Positions 16,679 to 25,917 are shown, counted from the first letter of the stretch. The stretch is 64,000 bases of DNA from Hymenobacter sedentarius (GCF_001507645.1 NZ_CP013909.1:496001-560000), one strand, 5' to 3'. Notes: generated by a model from the sequence alone, not told the origin. Translations and numbers: made by a program.

Positions 16679-16930
16679 TTACTTCTTAACTTCTGCCGAG
16701 GGAGTCTCGGTAGCAGGAGCCATTTTATCGGCGTTGTCTTCCATTTTGTCCGACTTAGCATCGGCCGAGTCACGTACGGCGTCAGCCTTGTCTTCCATGG
16801 CATCAGCCTTGGCTTCGCCAGCGTTTTCTACATTCTCAGCAGCCTGCTCGGTAGCCTCTTCTTTCTTGCTCTCGCAAGAGGTGAACGAGAACGAAGCAGC
16901 AGCCAGGGCGAGGAACAATACCTTTTTCAT
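16679..16930 (-). CDS. Small Ala/Glu/Lys-rich lipoprotein
   Basis: An 83-residue protein with a lysine-start signal peptide and a lipobox ending in SFTSC (lipidated Cys at about 19). The remainder is almost entirely Ala, Glu, Asp and Lys in repeats of the type ADAMEDKADAVRDSADA, predicting one long amphipathic helix or coiled coil. Similar small lipoproteins are common in Bacteroidota and may act as envelope spacers or stress proteins; the role here is unknown. Confidence 0.75.
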   Translation of the reverse strand: MKKVLFLALAAASFSFTSCESKKEEATEQAAENVENAGEAKADAMEDKADAVRDSADAKSDKMEDNADKMAPATETPSAEVKK

Positions 16931-17101
16931 CTTGGGGTCAATTTAAAGTGTGGTGTTAGATTCAGTTAACCTTCAAGAGCCCGCGGGAAGCAAGTTCTCA
17001 AATTCGGGGCTTTATACCCCAGTTTAAAAAAGGTAACCCACCCAATCGGATATTTATGAAGAACCTATGAAAAAGCCTCTGCGCTTCGCCCACTGCGAGG
17101 T

Positions 17102-18430
17102 TTACTTCTTGCGGAACACGATGCCGATGGGAACGCCGGTAAAGTCGAAATGCTCGCGCATCCGGTTTTCGAGGTAGCGCGTGTAGTTGGCCTGCACGTA
17201 CTGCGGCAGGTTGCAGAAGAAGGCAAACACGGGGTTGTGCGTGGGCAGCTGCGTGGCGTACTTGATGCGAATCATCTTGCCTTTAAGCGCCGGCGGGCCG
17301 TACTTCTCAATCTCCTTTAGCATTACGTCGTTGAGCTGCGAAGTCGGGATTTTACGGCGCTTGTTGTGGTACACTTCGATGGCGGTTTCGATGGCCTTGT
17401 GCACCCGCTGCTTGTTGAGCACCGAGATGAAGATGACCGGGATGTACGAAATCGGCGCAATCTTTTCGAGGATTTTCGCCTCAAAGTCCTTGGCCGTGTT
17501 CGTCTCCTTGTTCTCCACCAGGTCCCACTTGTTCACCAGAATCACGATGCCCTTGCGGTTCTTGTCGGCCAGCGAGATGATGTTCACGTCCTGCGCCTCG
17601 ATGCCGCGGCTGGCGTCGAGCATGACGATGCAGACGTCGCACTCTTCCAGGGCACGCAGGCTGCGCATGTTGGCGTAGAACTCCACGTCTTCGCTCACCT
17701 TGGCCTTGCGGCGCAAGCCGGCCGTGTCGACCAGGATGAACTCGTTGCCGAAAGCATTGTAGCGGGCCGAAATCGAGTCGCGGGTGGTGCCGGCAATATC
17801 GGTTACGATGCTGCGGTCTTCGCCCAGCAGCAGGTTCACGAGGCTGGACTTGCCCACGTTGGGGCGGCCCACCACGGCAATGCGCGGGATGTCCGACTCG
17901 GGCTCTTCCACGCCGGGCTCGTCGAAGTGGCTCACCACGGCGTCGAGCAATTCGCCGGTGCCGTGGCCGTTCGCGCTGCTGATGGCGTAGATTTCCCCGT
18001 CGCCGAGGCCGAGCGAGTAGAACTCGCCCACGCCGTTGGCGCGCAGGTTGGTATCGGCCTTGTTGGCTACCAGGTAAATCGGCTTTTTGCCGATGTAGCG
18101 GCGCAGCACGTGCGCAAACTCCTCGTCGAGGCCGTGTACGCCGGCATCGGCGTCTACCATGAACAGGACGACGTCGGCCTCTTCAATGGCCAGCTTCACC
18201 TGCTTGTTGATTTCGCCTTCGAAAATATCTTCCGAATTGTGGACGTAACCACCCGTGTCAATCACGGTGAAGTTTTTCCCAATCCAGTCGCCGTAGCCGT
18301 AGTGGCGGTCGCGGGTGACACCGCTCTCGTTGTCCATGATGGCCTTGCGCTGGCCCACGAGGCGGTTGAATAGCGTGGATTTGCCCACGTTGGGCCGCCC
18401 CACGATGGCGATGGTGTTTTGCGTTGACAT
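17102..18430 (-). CDS. der: Ribosome biogenesis GTPase Der (EngA)
   Basis: A 442-residue protein with the diagnostic two tandem GTPase domains: GRPNVGKSTLFNRLVG at about residue 11 and GRPNVGKSSLVNLLLG at about 190, each followed by its own DTAG/DTGG and NKxD motifs, then a C-terminal KH-like domain. Der acts in 50S subunit maturation. It lies next to era on the same strand, separated by heptamer element D. Confidence 0.97.
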   Translation of the reverse strand: MSTQNTIAIVGRPNVGKSTLFNRLVGQRKAIMDNESGVTRDRHYGYGDWIGKNFTVIDTGGYVHNSEDIFEGEINKQVKLAIEEADVVLFMVDADAGVHGLDEEFAHVLRRYIGKKPIYLVANKADTNLRANGVGEFYSLGLGDGEIYAISSANGHGTGELLDAVVSHFDEPGVEEPESDIPRIAVVGRPNVGKSSLVNLLLGEDRSIVTDIAGTTRDSISARYNAFGNEFILVDTAGLRRKAKVSEDVEFYANMRSLRALEECDVCIVMLDASRGIEAQDVNIISLADKNRKGIVILVNKWDLVENKETNTAKDFEAKILEKIAPISYIPVIFISVLNKQRVHKAIETAIEVYHNKRRKIPTSQLNDVMLKEIEKYGPPALKGKMIRIKYATQLPTHNPVFAFFCNLPQYVQANYTRYLENRMREHFDFTGVPIGIVFRKK

Positions 18431-18508
18431 GTTATGTGGCCCCAGCCGCCGACCCGACCTAGATTCGGCAGTGCCCGGGGTTATTTAAATACAAGATGGC
18501 CGGATTTT

Positions 18509-18603
18509 CATTTAACAATTAACATTTATCATTTAACACGCTAACAGCCTCCATCCTGCGCAAGCAGAACGGCTGATAAATGTTAATTGATAAATGTTGA
18601 ATG
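18509..18603. repeat. Inverted heptamer-array element D (era-der)
   Basis: The left arm (18509-18538) has four 7-bp units of the CATTTNN/CAATTAA type. The right arm (18574-18603) has units ATAAATG (twice), TTAATTG and TTGAATG, with a 35-nt loop. The right arm ends 2 nt from the era stop codon. Left-arm inner edge CATTTAACACGCT is shared with element A. Confidence 0.85.
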
Positions 18604-18605
18604 AC

Positions 18606-19502
18606 TTACTGGTACCCGAAGCGGCTCAAGGCTTTGGGGTCGGTGCGCCAGTTTTCGTTGACTTTGACGTGGAGCTCCAGAAACACTTTTTTCTGGAAAA
18701 ACTTCTCCATCTCCTCGCGCGCCCAGGTGCCTACTTTCTTCAGCGCCTCGCCGCCCGCGCCGATGATGATGCCTTTCTGGCTGCTCCGCTCTACATATAT
18801 AATGCCGCGGATACGGATAATAGTTTCCTCTTCCTTAAACTCCTCAATAACGACCTCGCAGCTGTACGGAATCTCCTTTTTGTAGAGCTTGAAGATTTTC
18901 TCGCGCACCATTTCGGCGGCAAAGAAGCGCTCGGGCTTATCTGTCAGCTCATCTTTGGGGTAGTACTCGGGGTGGATAGGCAGGCGCTCGAGCACCAGCT
19001 GCAACACACCTTCGGTGCCGAAGGCATTGAGCGCCGAAATGGGCAGCACCTCGGCGGCGTTGGGGAGCTGCTCTTTCCAGTAAGCCAGTTTGGCTTCGAC
19101 TTCGGCCTGGTCGGCCTGGTCGATTTTGTTGACCAGCAGAATGATGGGCGTGTCCACCATTTTGCGCAGGCGCTCCACTACGGGCTCCTCGTCGTGCTTC
19201 TCGTAGATGTCAGTCACGAACAGCACCACGTCGGCGTCTTCCAGCGAAGAGTACACGAACGACATCATGGCGTTGTGCAGCTCGTACTTGGGCTGAATGA
19301 TGCCCGGCGTGTCGGAGTAAATCAGCTGAAAATCTACGCCGTTGAGAATTCCCAGGATGCGGTGGCGGGTGGTTTGGGCCTTGCTGGTGACGATGCTGAG
19401 CCGCTCGCCCACCAGCGCGTTCATGAGCGTGGACTTGCCCACGTTGGGCTTGCCGATGATGCTCACGAAGCCGGCGCGGTGGGGTTTAGTTTCGGGGTTC
19501 AC
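18606..19502 (-). CDS. era: GTPase Era
   Basis: A 298-residue Era, a GTPase that binds the 3' end of 16S rRNA during 30S assembly. The GTPase domain has GKPNVGKSTLMNALVG at about 16, DTPG at about 63 and NKID at about 126. A C-terminal KH domain contains QKGIIIGAGGEALKKVG. Length matches the family. Transcribed toward der; a candidate -7 box lies 27 nt upstream. Confidence 0.97.
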   Translation of the reverse strand: MNPETKPHRAGFVSIIGKPNVGKSTLMNALVGERLSIVTSKAQTTRHRILGILNGVDFQLIYSDTPGIIQPKYELHNAMMSFVYSSLEDADVVLFVTDIYEKHDEEPVVERLRKMVDTPIILLVNKIDQADQAEVEAKLAYWKEQLPNAAEVLPISALNAFGTEGVLQLVLERLPIHPEYYPKDELTDKPERFFAAEMVREKIFKLYKKEIPYSCEVVIEEFKEEETIIRIRGIIYVERSSQKGIIIGAGGEALKKVGTWAREEMEKFFQKKVFLELHVKVNENWRTDPKALSRFGYQ

Positions 19503-19529
19503 GATGGATGGGTTTGATAATCAGGGGCG

Positions 19530-19537
19530 CAAAGGTA
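19530..19537 (-). promoter_or_regulatory. Candidate -7 box for era
   Basis: Minus-strand TACCTTTG, matching TAnnTTTG, 27 nt upstream of the era start. A TTTG lies only 14 nt further upstream, shorter than the usual spacing. Confidence 0.4.
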
Positions 19538-19783
19538 CGAATTTTGAAGGGCAAATACTACGGTGGCCCTAAATGTGTCCAACGACGAAGCTTCAATACG
19601 TGACGCTCTTTCCACTTTTTGAGTGGTTCAATTCCCGCAAATTGAGCTAAAGGTGCGGCGCCCGAGCGGCTGAGCTGAACCAAGCAGCCCAATCCCTGTT
19701 TGCCTGGCAACCAGCCGGGGTGATGGCGCTATTTGGAAACGCACACCCCGGTAGTCCGCTCGTTGCTGCTGAACTTTGTGTTA

Positions 19784-20821
19784 ATGAACTCTCCTGTTGC
19801 CCCCTCTCGCCGCATCGGCGTACTGCTCGTCAACCTCGGCACGCCTGACTCGCCCAAAACGCCGGACGTGCGCCGCTACCTCAACGAATTTCTGACCGAC
19901 GTGCGGGTGATTGACAACCTGCCCGCCGTGGTGCATTACCCGTTGTTTCAAGGCATTGTGGTACCGCTACGGGCCCCGAAGTCGGCCAAAATTTACCAGC
20001 AGCTCTGGACCGAACGGGGCTCTCCCCTGCTCTTTCACGGGCTCGATTTGCAGAAAAAAGTGCAAGCCGAACTTGGGCCGGAGTACGTGGTGGCCTTCGG
20101 CATGCGCTACCAGAAGCCGAGCATTGCCAAGGCGCTGGAGGAGCTGCGCGAGGCGGCCGTGGAGCGCATCATTGTGCTGCCGCTGTTCCCGCAGTACGCG
20201 GCGGCCAGCACCGGCTCGGTGCAGGAGAAGGTAATGGAGATTGTGGGCAAGTGGTGGATTGTGCCCAGCATCAGCTTCATCAGCGCTTTTTCCGACGACC
20301 CCGGCTTCATAGGCACTATTGTGGAATTGGGCAAACGCGAGATGGCCAAGCACCAGTACGACCACATCGTCTTCAGCTACCACGGCATTCCGGAGCGGCA
20401 CATCACCAAGGGCAGCTTCCACAACTACTGCCAGTTTGGGAGCTGCTGCGACACGCTAAACGACAAAAACCGCTACTGCTACCGCGCCCAGTGCTTCGAG
20501 ACCTCGCGCTTGGTTGCGGCCGGCCTGGGCATCACGCCCGACCAGTACACCGTTTCGTTCCAAAGCCGCCTGGGCCGCGACCCGTGGCTCAAGCCCTACA
20601 CCGACTTTGCCCTGAAGGATATGCCGGCCAAAGGCATCAAAAACGTGCTGGCCTTCAGCCCGGCCTTTGTGGCCGACTGCTTGGAAACTACCATCGAAGT
20701 CGGCGAGGAGTTCAAGGAGATGTTTGAAGAAGTCGGCGGCGAGCATTGGCAGCTGGTGCCCTCGCTGAACTCGGAGCCGCAGTGGGTAGATGCCGTGGCC
20801 GCCATGATTCGGCGCAACTAA
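19784..20821 (+). CDS. hemH: Ferrochelatase
   Basis: A 345-residue ferrochelatase inserting Fe2+ into protoporphyrin IX, the last step of heme synthesis. LLVNLGTPDSP near the N-terminus, FSYHGIPERH (catalytic His) and CLETTIEVGEE (catalytic Glu) are all present. A cluster of five cysteines follows the catalytic His segment (CQFGSCCD, then RYCYRAQC). The ATG at 19784 is preferred over 19733 because the conserved region starts about ten residues after it. Confidence 0.95.
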   Translation: MNSPVAPSRRIGVLLVNLGTPDSPKTPDVRRYLNEFLTDVRVIDNLPAVVHYPLFQGIVVPLRAPKSAKIYQQLWTERGSPLLFHGLDLQKKVQAELGPEYVVAFGMRYQKPSIAKALEELREAAVERIIVLPLFPQYAAASTGSVQEKVMEIVGKWWIVPSISFISAFSDDPGFIGTIVELGKREMAKHQYDHIVFSYHGIPERHITKGSFHNYCQFGSCCDTLNDKNRYCYRAQCFETSRLVAAGLGITPDQYTVSFQSRLGRDPWLKPYTDFALKDMPAKGIKNVLAFSPAFVADCLETTIEVGEEFKEMFEEVGGEHWQLVPSLNSEPQWVDAVAAMIRRN

Positions 20822-20827
20822 GAGTTT

Positions 20828-20850
20828 GCCGCGCGTCGGCTATGCGCGGC
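20828..20850. terminator. GC-rich hairpin between convergent hemH and PRC-barrel gene
   Basis: GCCGCGC (20828-20834) pairs with GCGCGGC (20844-20850). The hairpin overlaps the last codons of the minus-strand gene and has no T tract, so termination is only inferred. Confidence 0.4.
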
Positions 20851-21286
20851 GGCGATAGAACGCCCCTGCATCGTAGGAGTCGCGGTCGTAGAACTGGTTG
20901 TTGCCCACCGCCGGCGCAATGCCCAGGGCCCGGAGCATGGCTTCTTCGTAGTCGCGGGTAATCTGGATTTCGGAGTACGGCGGGTAGTTCGGAATCGTGT
21001 CGGCGGTGAGCGCGGGCACGAACACGTTGTCGCCGTCGGTATCGAGCGAGGCCACGCCAATGGGCAGCAGAATGTGGTTCTCGTGCTTGCCGCGCTTGAA
21101 CCGGTCGTGCAGCTCAATATCCAGGTACCGCACTTTAAGGGCCTGGGGCTCTACAATCAGTTCGTGCACCACACCCAGGGCCTGGCCATCGCCGCCGCGC
21201 ACGGCCCAGCCGCGCACGTCCGGGTTGCCATCGGCCACTTCAAAATCGGTTAAGTCGCGCAAACGGCGCAGCACTGGAGTTTCCAT
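20840..21286 (-). CDS. PRC-barrel domain protein
   Basis: A 148-residue cytoplasmic protein with the PRC-barrel pattern (GWAVRGGDGQALGVVHELIVE then KVRYLDIEL and LLPIGVASLD). PRC barrels occur in photosynthetic reaction centre H subunits, in RimM and in small stand-alone proteins often found with stress genes. A 30-residue tail rich in Tyr, Arg and Asp follows the barrel. It lies upstream of hemH in convergent orientation and next to two other small envelope or stress genes. Confidence 0.8.
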   Translation of the reverse strand: METPVLRRLRDLTDFEVADGNPDVRGWAVRGGDGQALGVVHELIVEPQALKVRYLDIELHDRFKRGKHENHILLPIGVASLDTDGDNVFVPALTADTIPNYPPYSEIQITRDYEEAMLRALGIAPAVGNNQFYDRDSYDAGAFYRRRA

Positions 21287-21304
21287 AGCTCTTGTAAATG
21301 AGGG

Positions 21305-21973
21305 TTAGTGAGCCGGCTCGCTCAGCATGCGCACCGCGGCGGCGGCTTGGGTCAGAAATTGCTTGTTTTGCTGCTGGTCGGCGGGGGTGGCGTGGCGGCC
21401 CGACAGCTGGCCGGCCAGGCTCACCAGGTCGTTGGCGGCCCCTTCCAACTCCGGATAGGCTTTTTGCTGCATGGCTTTAATGAGCCCCGCCGCCGCCACA
21501 AATCCCGGCCGCAAACTCGTACTGGCTTCGCCCAGGCGGTTGGTGGCGCTGGTCAGGTTGTCGCGCTGCTCCGTGATGGTGGGGTCGCGTAGGTCGTCGC
21601 GGTCGGCCAGGGCCACCAGTACGCCGGTTAGCTTCCGCAGGCCGTTCACGGCGTAATTGGGGTTGGCAGGATTGCCGGTGGCCTGGGCAGCTAGGGTTTC
21701 GGCGGTGGAGTTGTCCTCATGCGCCAGGTTCACAGAGTCGGCGGGGGCATCGGCTGGGGGCGGCGTGGCGCGGGCTTGTTCGGCGGCGCTGCCGGGAGCC
21801 AGCGAGTCGGCGGGCTGGGCTTCCATGCCGGTGGCATTGGGCGGGGCAGGTTCATCGGCCGGCTCCTGCCGCAGAAAAAAATACGCCGCTACGGCCAAAG
21901 CCAGGGCTGCCAGCAGCACCAGCAGCCATGGGCTTGGCGCTGATTTTTTGCGTTGAATATTAATATCCGCCAT
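21305..21973 (-). CDS. Single-pass membrane protein of unknown function
   Basis: A 222-residue protein with a basic N-terminus (MADINIQRKK), one membrane helix at about residues 17-35, a Pro/Ala-rich linker and a mostly helical C-terminal half. The ATG at 21973 is preferred over one 12 codons upstream because it gives a normal cytoplasmic N-terminus. The topology implies a periplasmic domain anchored in the inner membrane. No known domain is recognised. Confidence 0.65.
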   Translation of the reverse strand: MADINIQRKKSAPSPWLLVLLAALALAVAAYFFLRQEPADEPAPPNATGMEAQPADSLAPGSAAEQARATPPPADAPADSVNLAHEDNSTAETLAAQATGNPANPNYAVNGLRKLTGVLVALADRDDLRDPTITEQRDNLTSATNRLGEASTSLRPGFVAAAGLIKAMQQKAYPELEGAANDLVSLAGQLSGRHATPADQQQNKQFLTQAAAAVRMLSEPAH

Positions 21974-22158
21974 AAAGAAGTTTGGGTGATGTTTTGCCTT
22001 ACGAAGCAAACCGAAAAATAGTCAATTTGCGCTATGTTTCAGTTGCGAGGAAAGTGGGCTGTCGCAGCCACCTGGGCTAATAAATAGCGGCTGTAGTCTA
22101 ACATCTTCTCAGGCGATGACCCCAGGTATTCTCATCCTTCAGAAGGCTACCCAAAGCC

Positions 22159-22206
22159 AAGCCCCACGGGGCGTGGCCCGCCATTGGGCCACGCCCCGTG
22201 GGGCTT
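22159..22206. repeat. Perfect 21-bp palindrome with 6-nt loop
   Basis: The arms at 22159-22179 and 22186-22206 are exactly complementary and very GC-rich, with the loop GCCATT. It lies just after the stop codon of the minus-strand gene at 22229. There is no T tract on either side, so it is either an unusual terminator, an RNA-stabilising hairpin or a protein-binding palindrome. Confidence 0.8.
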
Positions 22207-22228
22207 GTCAGATGAAATAAGTTACCGG

Positions 22229-22909
22229 CTAAATCTGGTTGCTCTCCAGGCGCTTAAGCTCCTGATAGGTTCTTTGCGCCTGGCTGTATTGGTGCTCTAC
22301 GGCTCTGCGCATGGGGCCGGTGAGGGTCTGGTCCTGCAGGGCTTCTTCGTAGGCTTTTAGTGCCCACTCCTCGCCGTAGATATTGGAGCCGAGAATGGCT
22401 TTTTCGTCGCGGCCGGTTATGGCGGCTTTGGCGTCCATCCAGCCGCGGTAGAGCTTGCCTTTTAGGGTGGTGCCGGTTTCGCGGTCTCCACCTTGCTGGC
22501 GCAGGTACGCGTTGAGCTGATTGGCAAACTGCTGGCTTTGGCTCACCAGCTGCTGGTAGTAGCTGCGCAGCTGTGTGTCCTTGCTTTCCTCCACAGCGCG
22601 CCGGTAACCTTCAATCCGGTCATTTACGAAGTAAAGCAGCTCGTGCAGCGTAGCGCTCTGGCCCTTGCCGTTTTTGCCGCGGCGCGTGAGGTAGCTGGCG
22701 CCCAGCACCAACAGGGCGCCGCCCACTACTTTTTGGGTAGTGCTGAGCTTGTTGAAGGTCGTGGCCGTTTGGTTGCCCAGGTTTTTGAGCGAAGTCGGCA
22801 ACTTATTGAGCATCTGGAACATATTGCCCTGATTGCGCCATTGCTGCGCTTGGCTTCCCGCAGCATTGCCGTAAGCGGTAGTTGAGGTGGAAAATTGGGA
22901 CTGGTCCAT
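22229..22909 (-). CDS. PA2169-like four-helix-bundle (DUF2383) protein
   Basis: A 226-residue protein. Residues about 85-200 match the DUF2383/PA2169 ferritin-like four-helix bundle (ATLHELLYFVNDRIEGYRRA, and later GSNIYGEEWALKAYEEAL). A hydrophobic stretch (VVGGALLVLGASYL, about 61-74) could touch the membrane, and the N-terminus is Gln/Asn/Ser-rich. Family members are often stress-induced; metal binding is not evident. Neighbouring small proteins suggest a general stress cluster. Confidence 0.8.
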   Translation of the reverse strand: MDQSQFSTSTTAYGNAAGSQAQQWRNQGNMFQMLNKLPTSLKNLGNQTATTFNKLSTTQKVVGGALLVLGASYLTRRGKNGKGQSATLHELLYFVNDRIEGYRRAVEESKDTQLRSYYQQLVSQSQQFANQLNAYLRQQGGDRETGTTLKGKLYRGWMDAKAAITGRDEKAILGSNIYGEEWALKAYEEALQDQTLTGPMRRAVEHQYSQAQRTYQELKRLESNQI

Positions 22910-23088
22910 GGCGAAGAAAGGATTGGTGAAACTCTCCCGGCTTACGACAAACCTCCCCCAGTGTTAGGCCGAGCTTCGGCCTTAAAGCGCCTAAAAGGGC
23001 CGTGGGCGGCGCAGCACCGGGCCCTTTTAGCTCTACTTTTCCGGACCGTAGCCCCTGGCACCCAACGCTTCTATTTTCTCCCAGAAAA

Positions 23089-23121
23089 CCTCCTTAGCCG
23101 GCCATAGATCAGCTAAGGAGG
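23089..23121 (-). terminator. Terminator of the cysteine desulfurase gene
   Basis: A perfect 10-bp stem (CCTCCTTAGC at 23089-23098 with GCTAAGGAGG at 23112-23121) is followed on the minus strand by TTTTC. Confidence 0.8.
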
Positions 23122-23135
23122 CTTCACAATTTTGG

Positions 23136-24305
23136 CTAGGCGGCTACCGGCCGGTAGAGCTTGGCCAGTTGGGCCACCGCGTAGTCCACTTCGGCCGCGG
23201 TATTCATCTTGCTCATCGAGAAACGCACCGTGGCCCGGTCGGGGTCACAGCCGAGGGCTTCGAGTACGTGCGAGCCCGCCTGTGCCCCGCTGGTACAAGC
23301 CGAGCCGCCAGACGCCGCTATCTTGCTTATGTCCAGGTTAAAAAGCAGCATTTCGTTGATGGGCGACAGCGGCAGGCTCACGCTCAGCACCGTGTACAGG
23401 CTCTGGTCGGCTTGCGCCGACAGGCCATTAAACTGCACGTCGTCAATCTCCGCGCGCAGCTTTTCGATGAACCGGTCCTTCAGGCCCTGCACGTGGGCTT
23501 GGTGCGCCGCCAGGTCGCGAATCGCTATTTCCAAGGCCTTGGCCAGCCCCACAATGCCGTACACATTCTCAGTGCCCGAGCGCACGTTGCGCTCCTGCGA
23601 GCCCCCGTGAATGAGCGGGCTCACTTGCATGCCGCTGCGGGTGTAGAGAAAGCCCACGCCCTTCGGCCCGTGGAACTTGTGCGCCGACCCTACCAGGAAC
23701 TGGTTTTTCAGCTTCTGCACGTCGTGCCGATAATGGCCCATGGTCTGCACCGTGTCAGTATGGAACACGGCCTGGTGGCGGGCACAGATATCCCCGATGG
23801 CCTCAATGTCGTTCAGGTTGCCAATTTCATTATTGGCGTGCATCAGGCTCACAAAGGTGCGGGGCTGCGTGGCCAGCAGTTCCTCCAAATGGCCCAGGTC
23901 TAAACGGCCCTGGGCGTCGTGCCGCACATAATGCAGCTCAATTTCGCCGGTTTTGGCCATGGCCTGCAGCGGGTGCAGCACGGCGTGGTGCTCCAGCGGC
24001 GAGGTGATGGCGTGCTTCAGCCCCAGGGTGCGGATGCTGCCAAAAGCCGCGTAGTTATCGGCCTCGGTGCCGCCGCTCGTGAAAGAAATTTCGGCCGGGG
24101 CGGCATTCAGCAGGTGCGCCACCGTCTTGCGGGCGTTTTCGATGGCGGCCCGCACTTGGCGGCCCGGCCCGTGCAGGCTGCTTGGGTTGCCGTAGTGTTG
24201 GCTCAGGAAAGGCAGCATGGCCTCCAGCACTTCAGGGTCGAGCGGGGTGGTGGCGGCGTTGTCGAAATAAACGAAGGCGGGGGCGGAAGAGGGGTTGGGT
24301 GTCAT
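23136..24305 (-). CDS. Cysteine desulfurase (NifS/IscS family)
   Basis: A 389-residue PLP enzyme that removes sulfur from cysteine for Fe-S cluster or thionucleoside synthesis. Key residues are Lys210 in SAHKFHGPKG (PLP Schiff base) and the active-site Cys337 in GGSACTSG. The start at 24305 gives a normal N-terminus (FVYFDNAATTP at residue 11); a longer upstream frame is not homologous. There is no IscU or scaffold partner next door, so whether it serves Fe-S or tRNA modification is open. Confidence 0.93.
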   Translation of the reverse strand: MTPNPSSAPAFVYFDNAATTPLDPEVLEAMLPFLSQHYGNPSSLHGPGRQVRAAIENARKTVAHLLNAAPAEISFTSGGTEADNYAAFGSIRTLGLKHAITSPLEHHAVLHPLQAMAKTGEIELHYVRHDAQGRLDLGHLEELLATQPRTFVSLMHANNEIGNLNDIEAIGDICARHQAVFHTDTVQTMGHYRHDVQKLKNQFLVGSAHKFHGPKGVGFLYTRSGMQVSPLIHGGSQERNVRSGTENVYGIVGLAKALEIAIRDLAAHQAHVQGLKDRFIEKLRAEIDDVQFNGLSAQADQSLYTVLSVSLPLSPINEMLLFNLDISKIAASGGSACTSGAQAGSHVLEALGCDPDRATVRFSMSKMNTAAEVDYAVAQLAKLYRPVAA

Positions 24306-24459
24306 ATAAGAAGGGTAAGACCAGAAGAAGCCGGGCGTGGGTGCGCCCGGCCTTTCCAAGATATCATTACACAAACGTCGGACTTTTCGTCCAAACCAAC
24401 CCGCCGCCAAAACCAGAACGCTAGGCAATCAGCCGCCGCTCTGCCTACCGCACAAAGAT

Positions 24460-25857
24460 TTACGCCTTTACAGCAATAATCTCCTTGATGTCGCCGATGA
24501 TTTTCTGTGCCAGGTAGTCGGCCGTCGCGTTCGAATCCGACTCGGCGTAGATGCGGATAATGGGCTCGGTGTTGGACTTGCGCAGGTGCACCCACTCCTT
24601 GTCGAACTCAATTTTCACCCCGTCAATCGTGTTCACGGGCTGCTTGGCATACCGCTTCTCCATCTGCGCCAACACGTCGTCGGTATTGATTTCAGCGGTC
24701 AGCTCAATTTTATTCTTAGAAATAAAATAGCCCGGGTACGAGCGCCGCAGCTGGCTCATCTTCAGGCCGGACTTGGCCAAGTGCGTTAGGAAAAGCGCAA
24801 TGCCCACCAAGGCATCGCGCCCGTAGTGCAGCTCGGGGTAGATGATGCCGCCATTGCCTTCACCGCCAATCACGGCGTTGGTTTCCTTCATCTTGGTCAC
24901 CACGTTCACCTCGCCCACGGCGGCGGCGGCGTACTGGCCGCCGGCTTTTTCGGTCACGTCGCGCAGGGCGCGGGTGCTGCTCAGGTTGCTCACGGTGTTG
25001 CCGCCGCCCAGTTGCTTGAGCACGTAGTCGGCTACGGCCACTAGGGTGTACTCTTCGCCGAACATTTCGCCGTTCTCGCTCACCAGGGCCAGGCGGTCCA
25101 CGTCGGGGTCCACCACGATGCCGAGGTCAAAGCCGCCTTTCTCCAGTGCCTTGGCAATGTCGCGCAAGTGCTCGGGCAGGGGCTCGGGGTTGTGGGCAAA
25201 GTCGCCGGTGGGCTCGCAGTGCAGCTTTTCCACCGTGGTCACGCCCAGCGCTTCCAGCAGTTGCGGCACGGCAAAGCCACCCGAGGAATTCACGGCATCC
25301 ACCACCACCCGGAACTTTCGGGCCCGAATGGCTTCTACGTCCACCAGCGGCAGGGCCAAAATGGCCTTGATGTGCTTTTTGAGGAAGGTAGCGTCGGTGG
25401 TGTACTGGCCCAATTTTGTGACGGCCGCAAACTCAAAATCTTCGCTTTCGGCCAAGGCCAGCACCTGCTGCCCGTCGGTTTCGGAAATGAATTCGCCCTG
25501 GGCATTCAGCAGCTTCAGCGCGTTCCACTGCTTGGGGTTGTGCGAGGCGGTGAGGATGATGCCGCCGGCCGCCTTCTTGGCCGGCACGGCCATTTCCACG
25601 GTGGGCGTGGTGCTCAGCCCCAGGTCGCACACGTCGAGGCCCAGCCCCTGCAAGGTGGCAGCCACGAGGCGGCTGACCATTTCGCCGGATATCCGGGCGT
25701 CGCGGCCGATGATGATAAGCTTGCTGTCGGTGGCCTGGGTTTTCACCCAGGAGCCGTACGCCGCGGCATATTTCACCACGTCGAGAGGAGTCAGGCCTTG
25801 CCCAACAGGGCCGCCGATGGTGCCACGAATGCCGGAGATAGATTTTATGAGAGTCAC
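24460..25857 (-). CDS. glmM: Phosphoglucosamine mutase
   Basis: A 465-residue alpha-D-phosphohexomutase. ISGIRGTIGG at the N-terminus, the phosphoserine loop TASHNP (Ser105), the Mg loop DPDVDR and the sugar-binding GEGNGG segment are intact. The Bacteroidota form is usually assigned as GlmM, making GlcN-1-P for cell-wall synthesis, but a phosphomannomutase role cannot be excluded. The GTG at 25857 is chosen as start because the conserved sequence begins three residues later; the upstream ATG (25896) would overlap the candidate promoter at 25878. Confidence 0.9.
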   Translation of the reverse strand: MTLIKSISGIRGTIGGPVGQGLTPLDVVKYAAAYGSWVKTQATDSKLIIIGRDARISGEMVSRLVAATLQGLGLDVCDLGLSTTPTVEMAVPAKKAAGGIILTASHNPKQWNALKLLNAQGEFISETDGQQVLALAESEDFEFAAVTKLGQYTTDATFLKKHIKAILALPLVDVEAIRARKFRVVVDAVNSSGGFAVPQLLEALGVTTVEKLHCEPTGDFAHNPEPLPEHLRDIAKALEKGGFDLGIVVDPDVDRLALVSENGEMFGEEYTLVAVADYVLKQLGGGNTVSNLSSTRALRDVTEKAGGQYAAAAVGEVNVVTKMKETNAVIGGEGNGGIIYPELHYGRDALVGIALFLTHLAKSGLKMSQLRRSYPGYFISKNKIELTAEINTDDVLAQMEKRYAKQPVNTIDGVKIEFDKEWVHLRKSNTEPIIRIYAESDSNATADYLAQKIIGDIKEIIAVKA

Positions 25858-25877
25858 GGGGTAGTTTTTTGAAAGGC

Positions 25878-25885
25878 CAAATTTA
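25878..25885 (-). promoter_or_regulatory. Candidate -7 box for glmM
   Basis: Minus-strand TAAATTTG matches TAnnTTTG and lies 20 nt upstream of the GTG start at 25857. It is arranged back to back with the mazG box. Confidence 0.45.
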
Positions 25886-25917
25886 GGCACTGGCAACCGG
25901 TTGGCGGTGCCGACATT

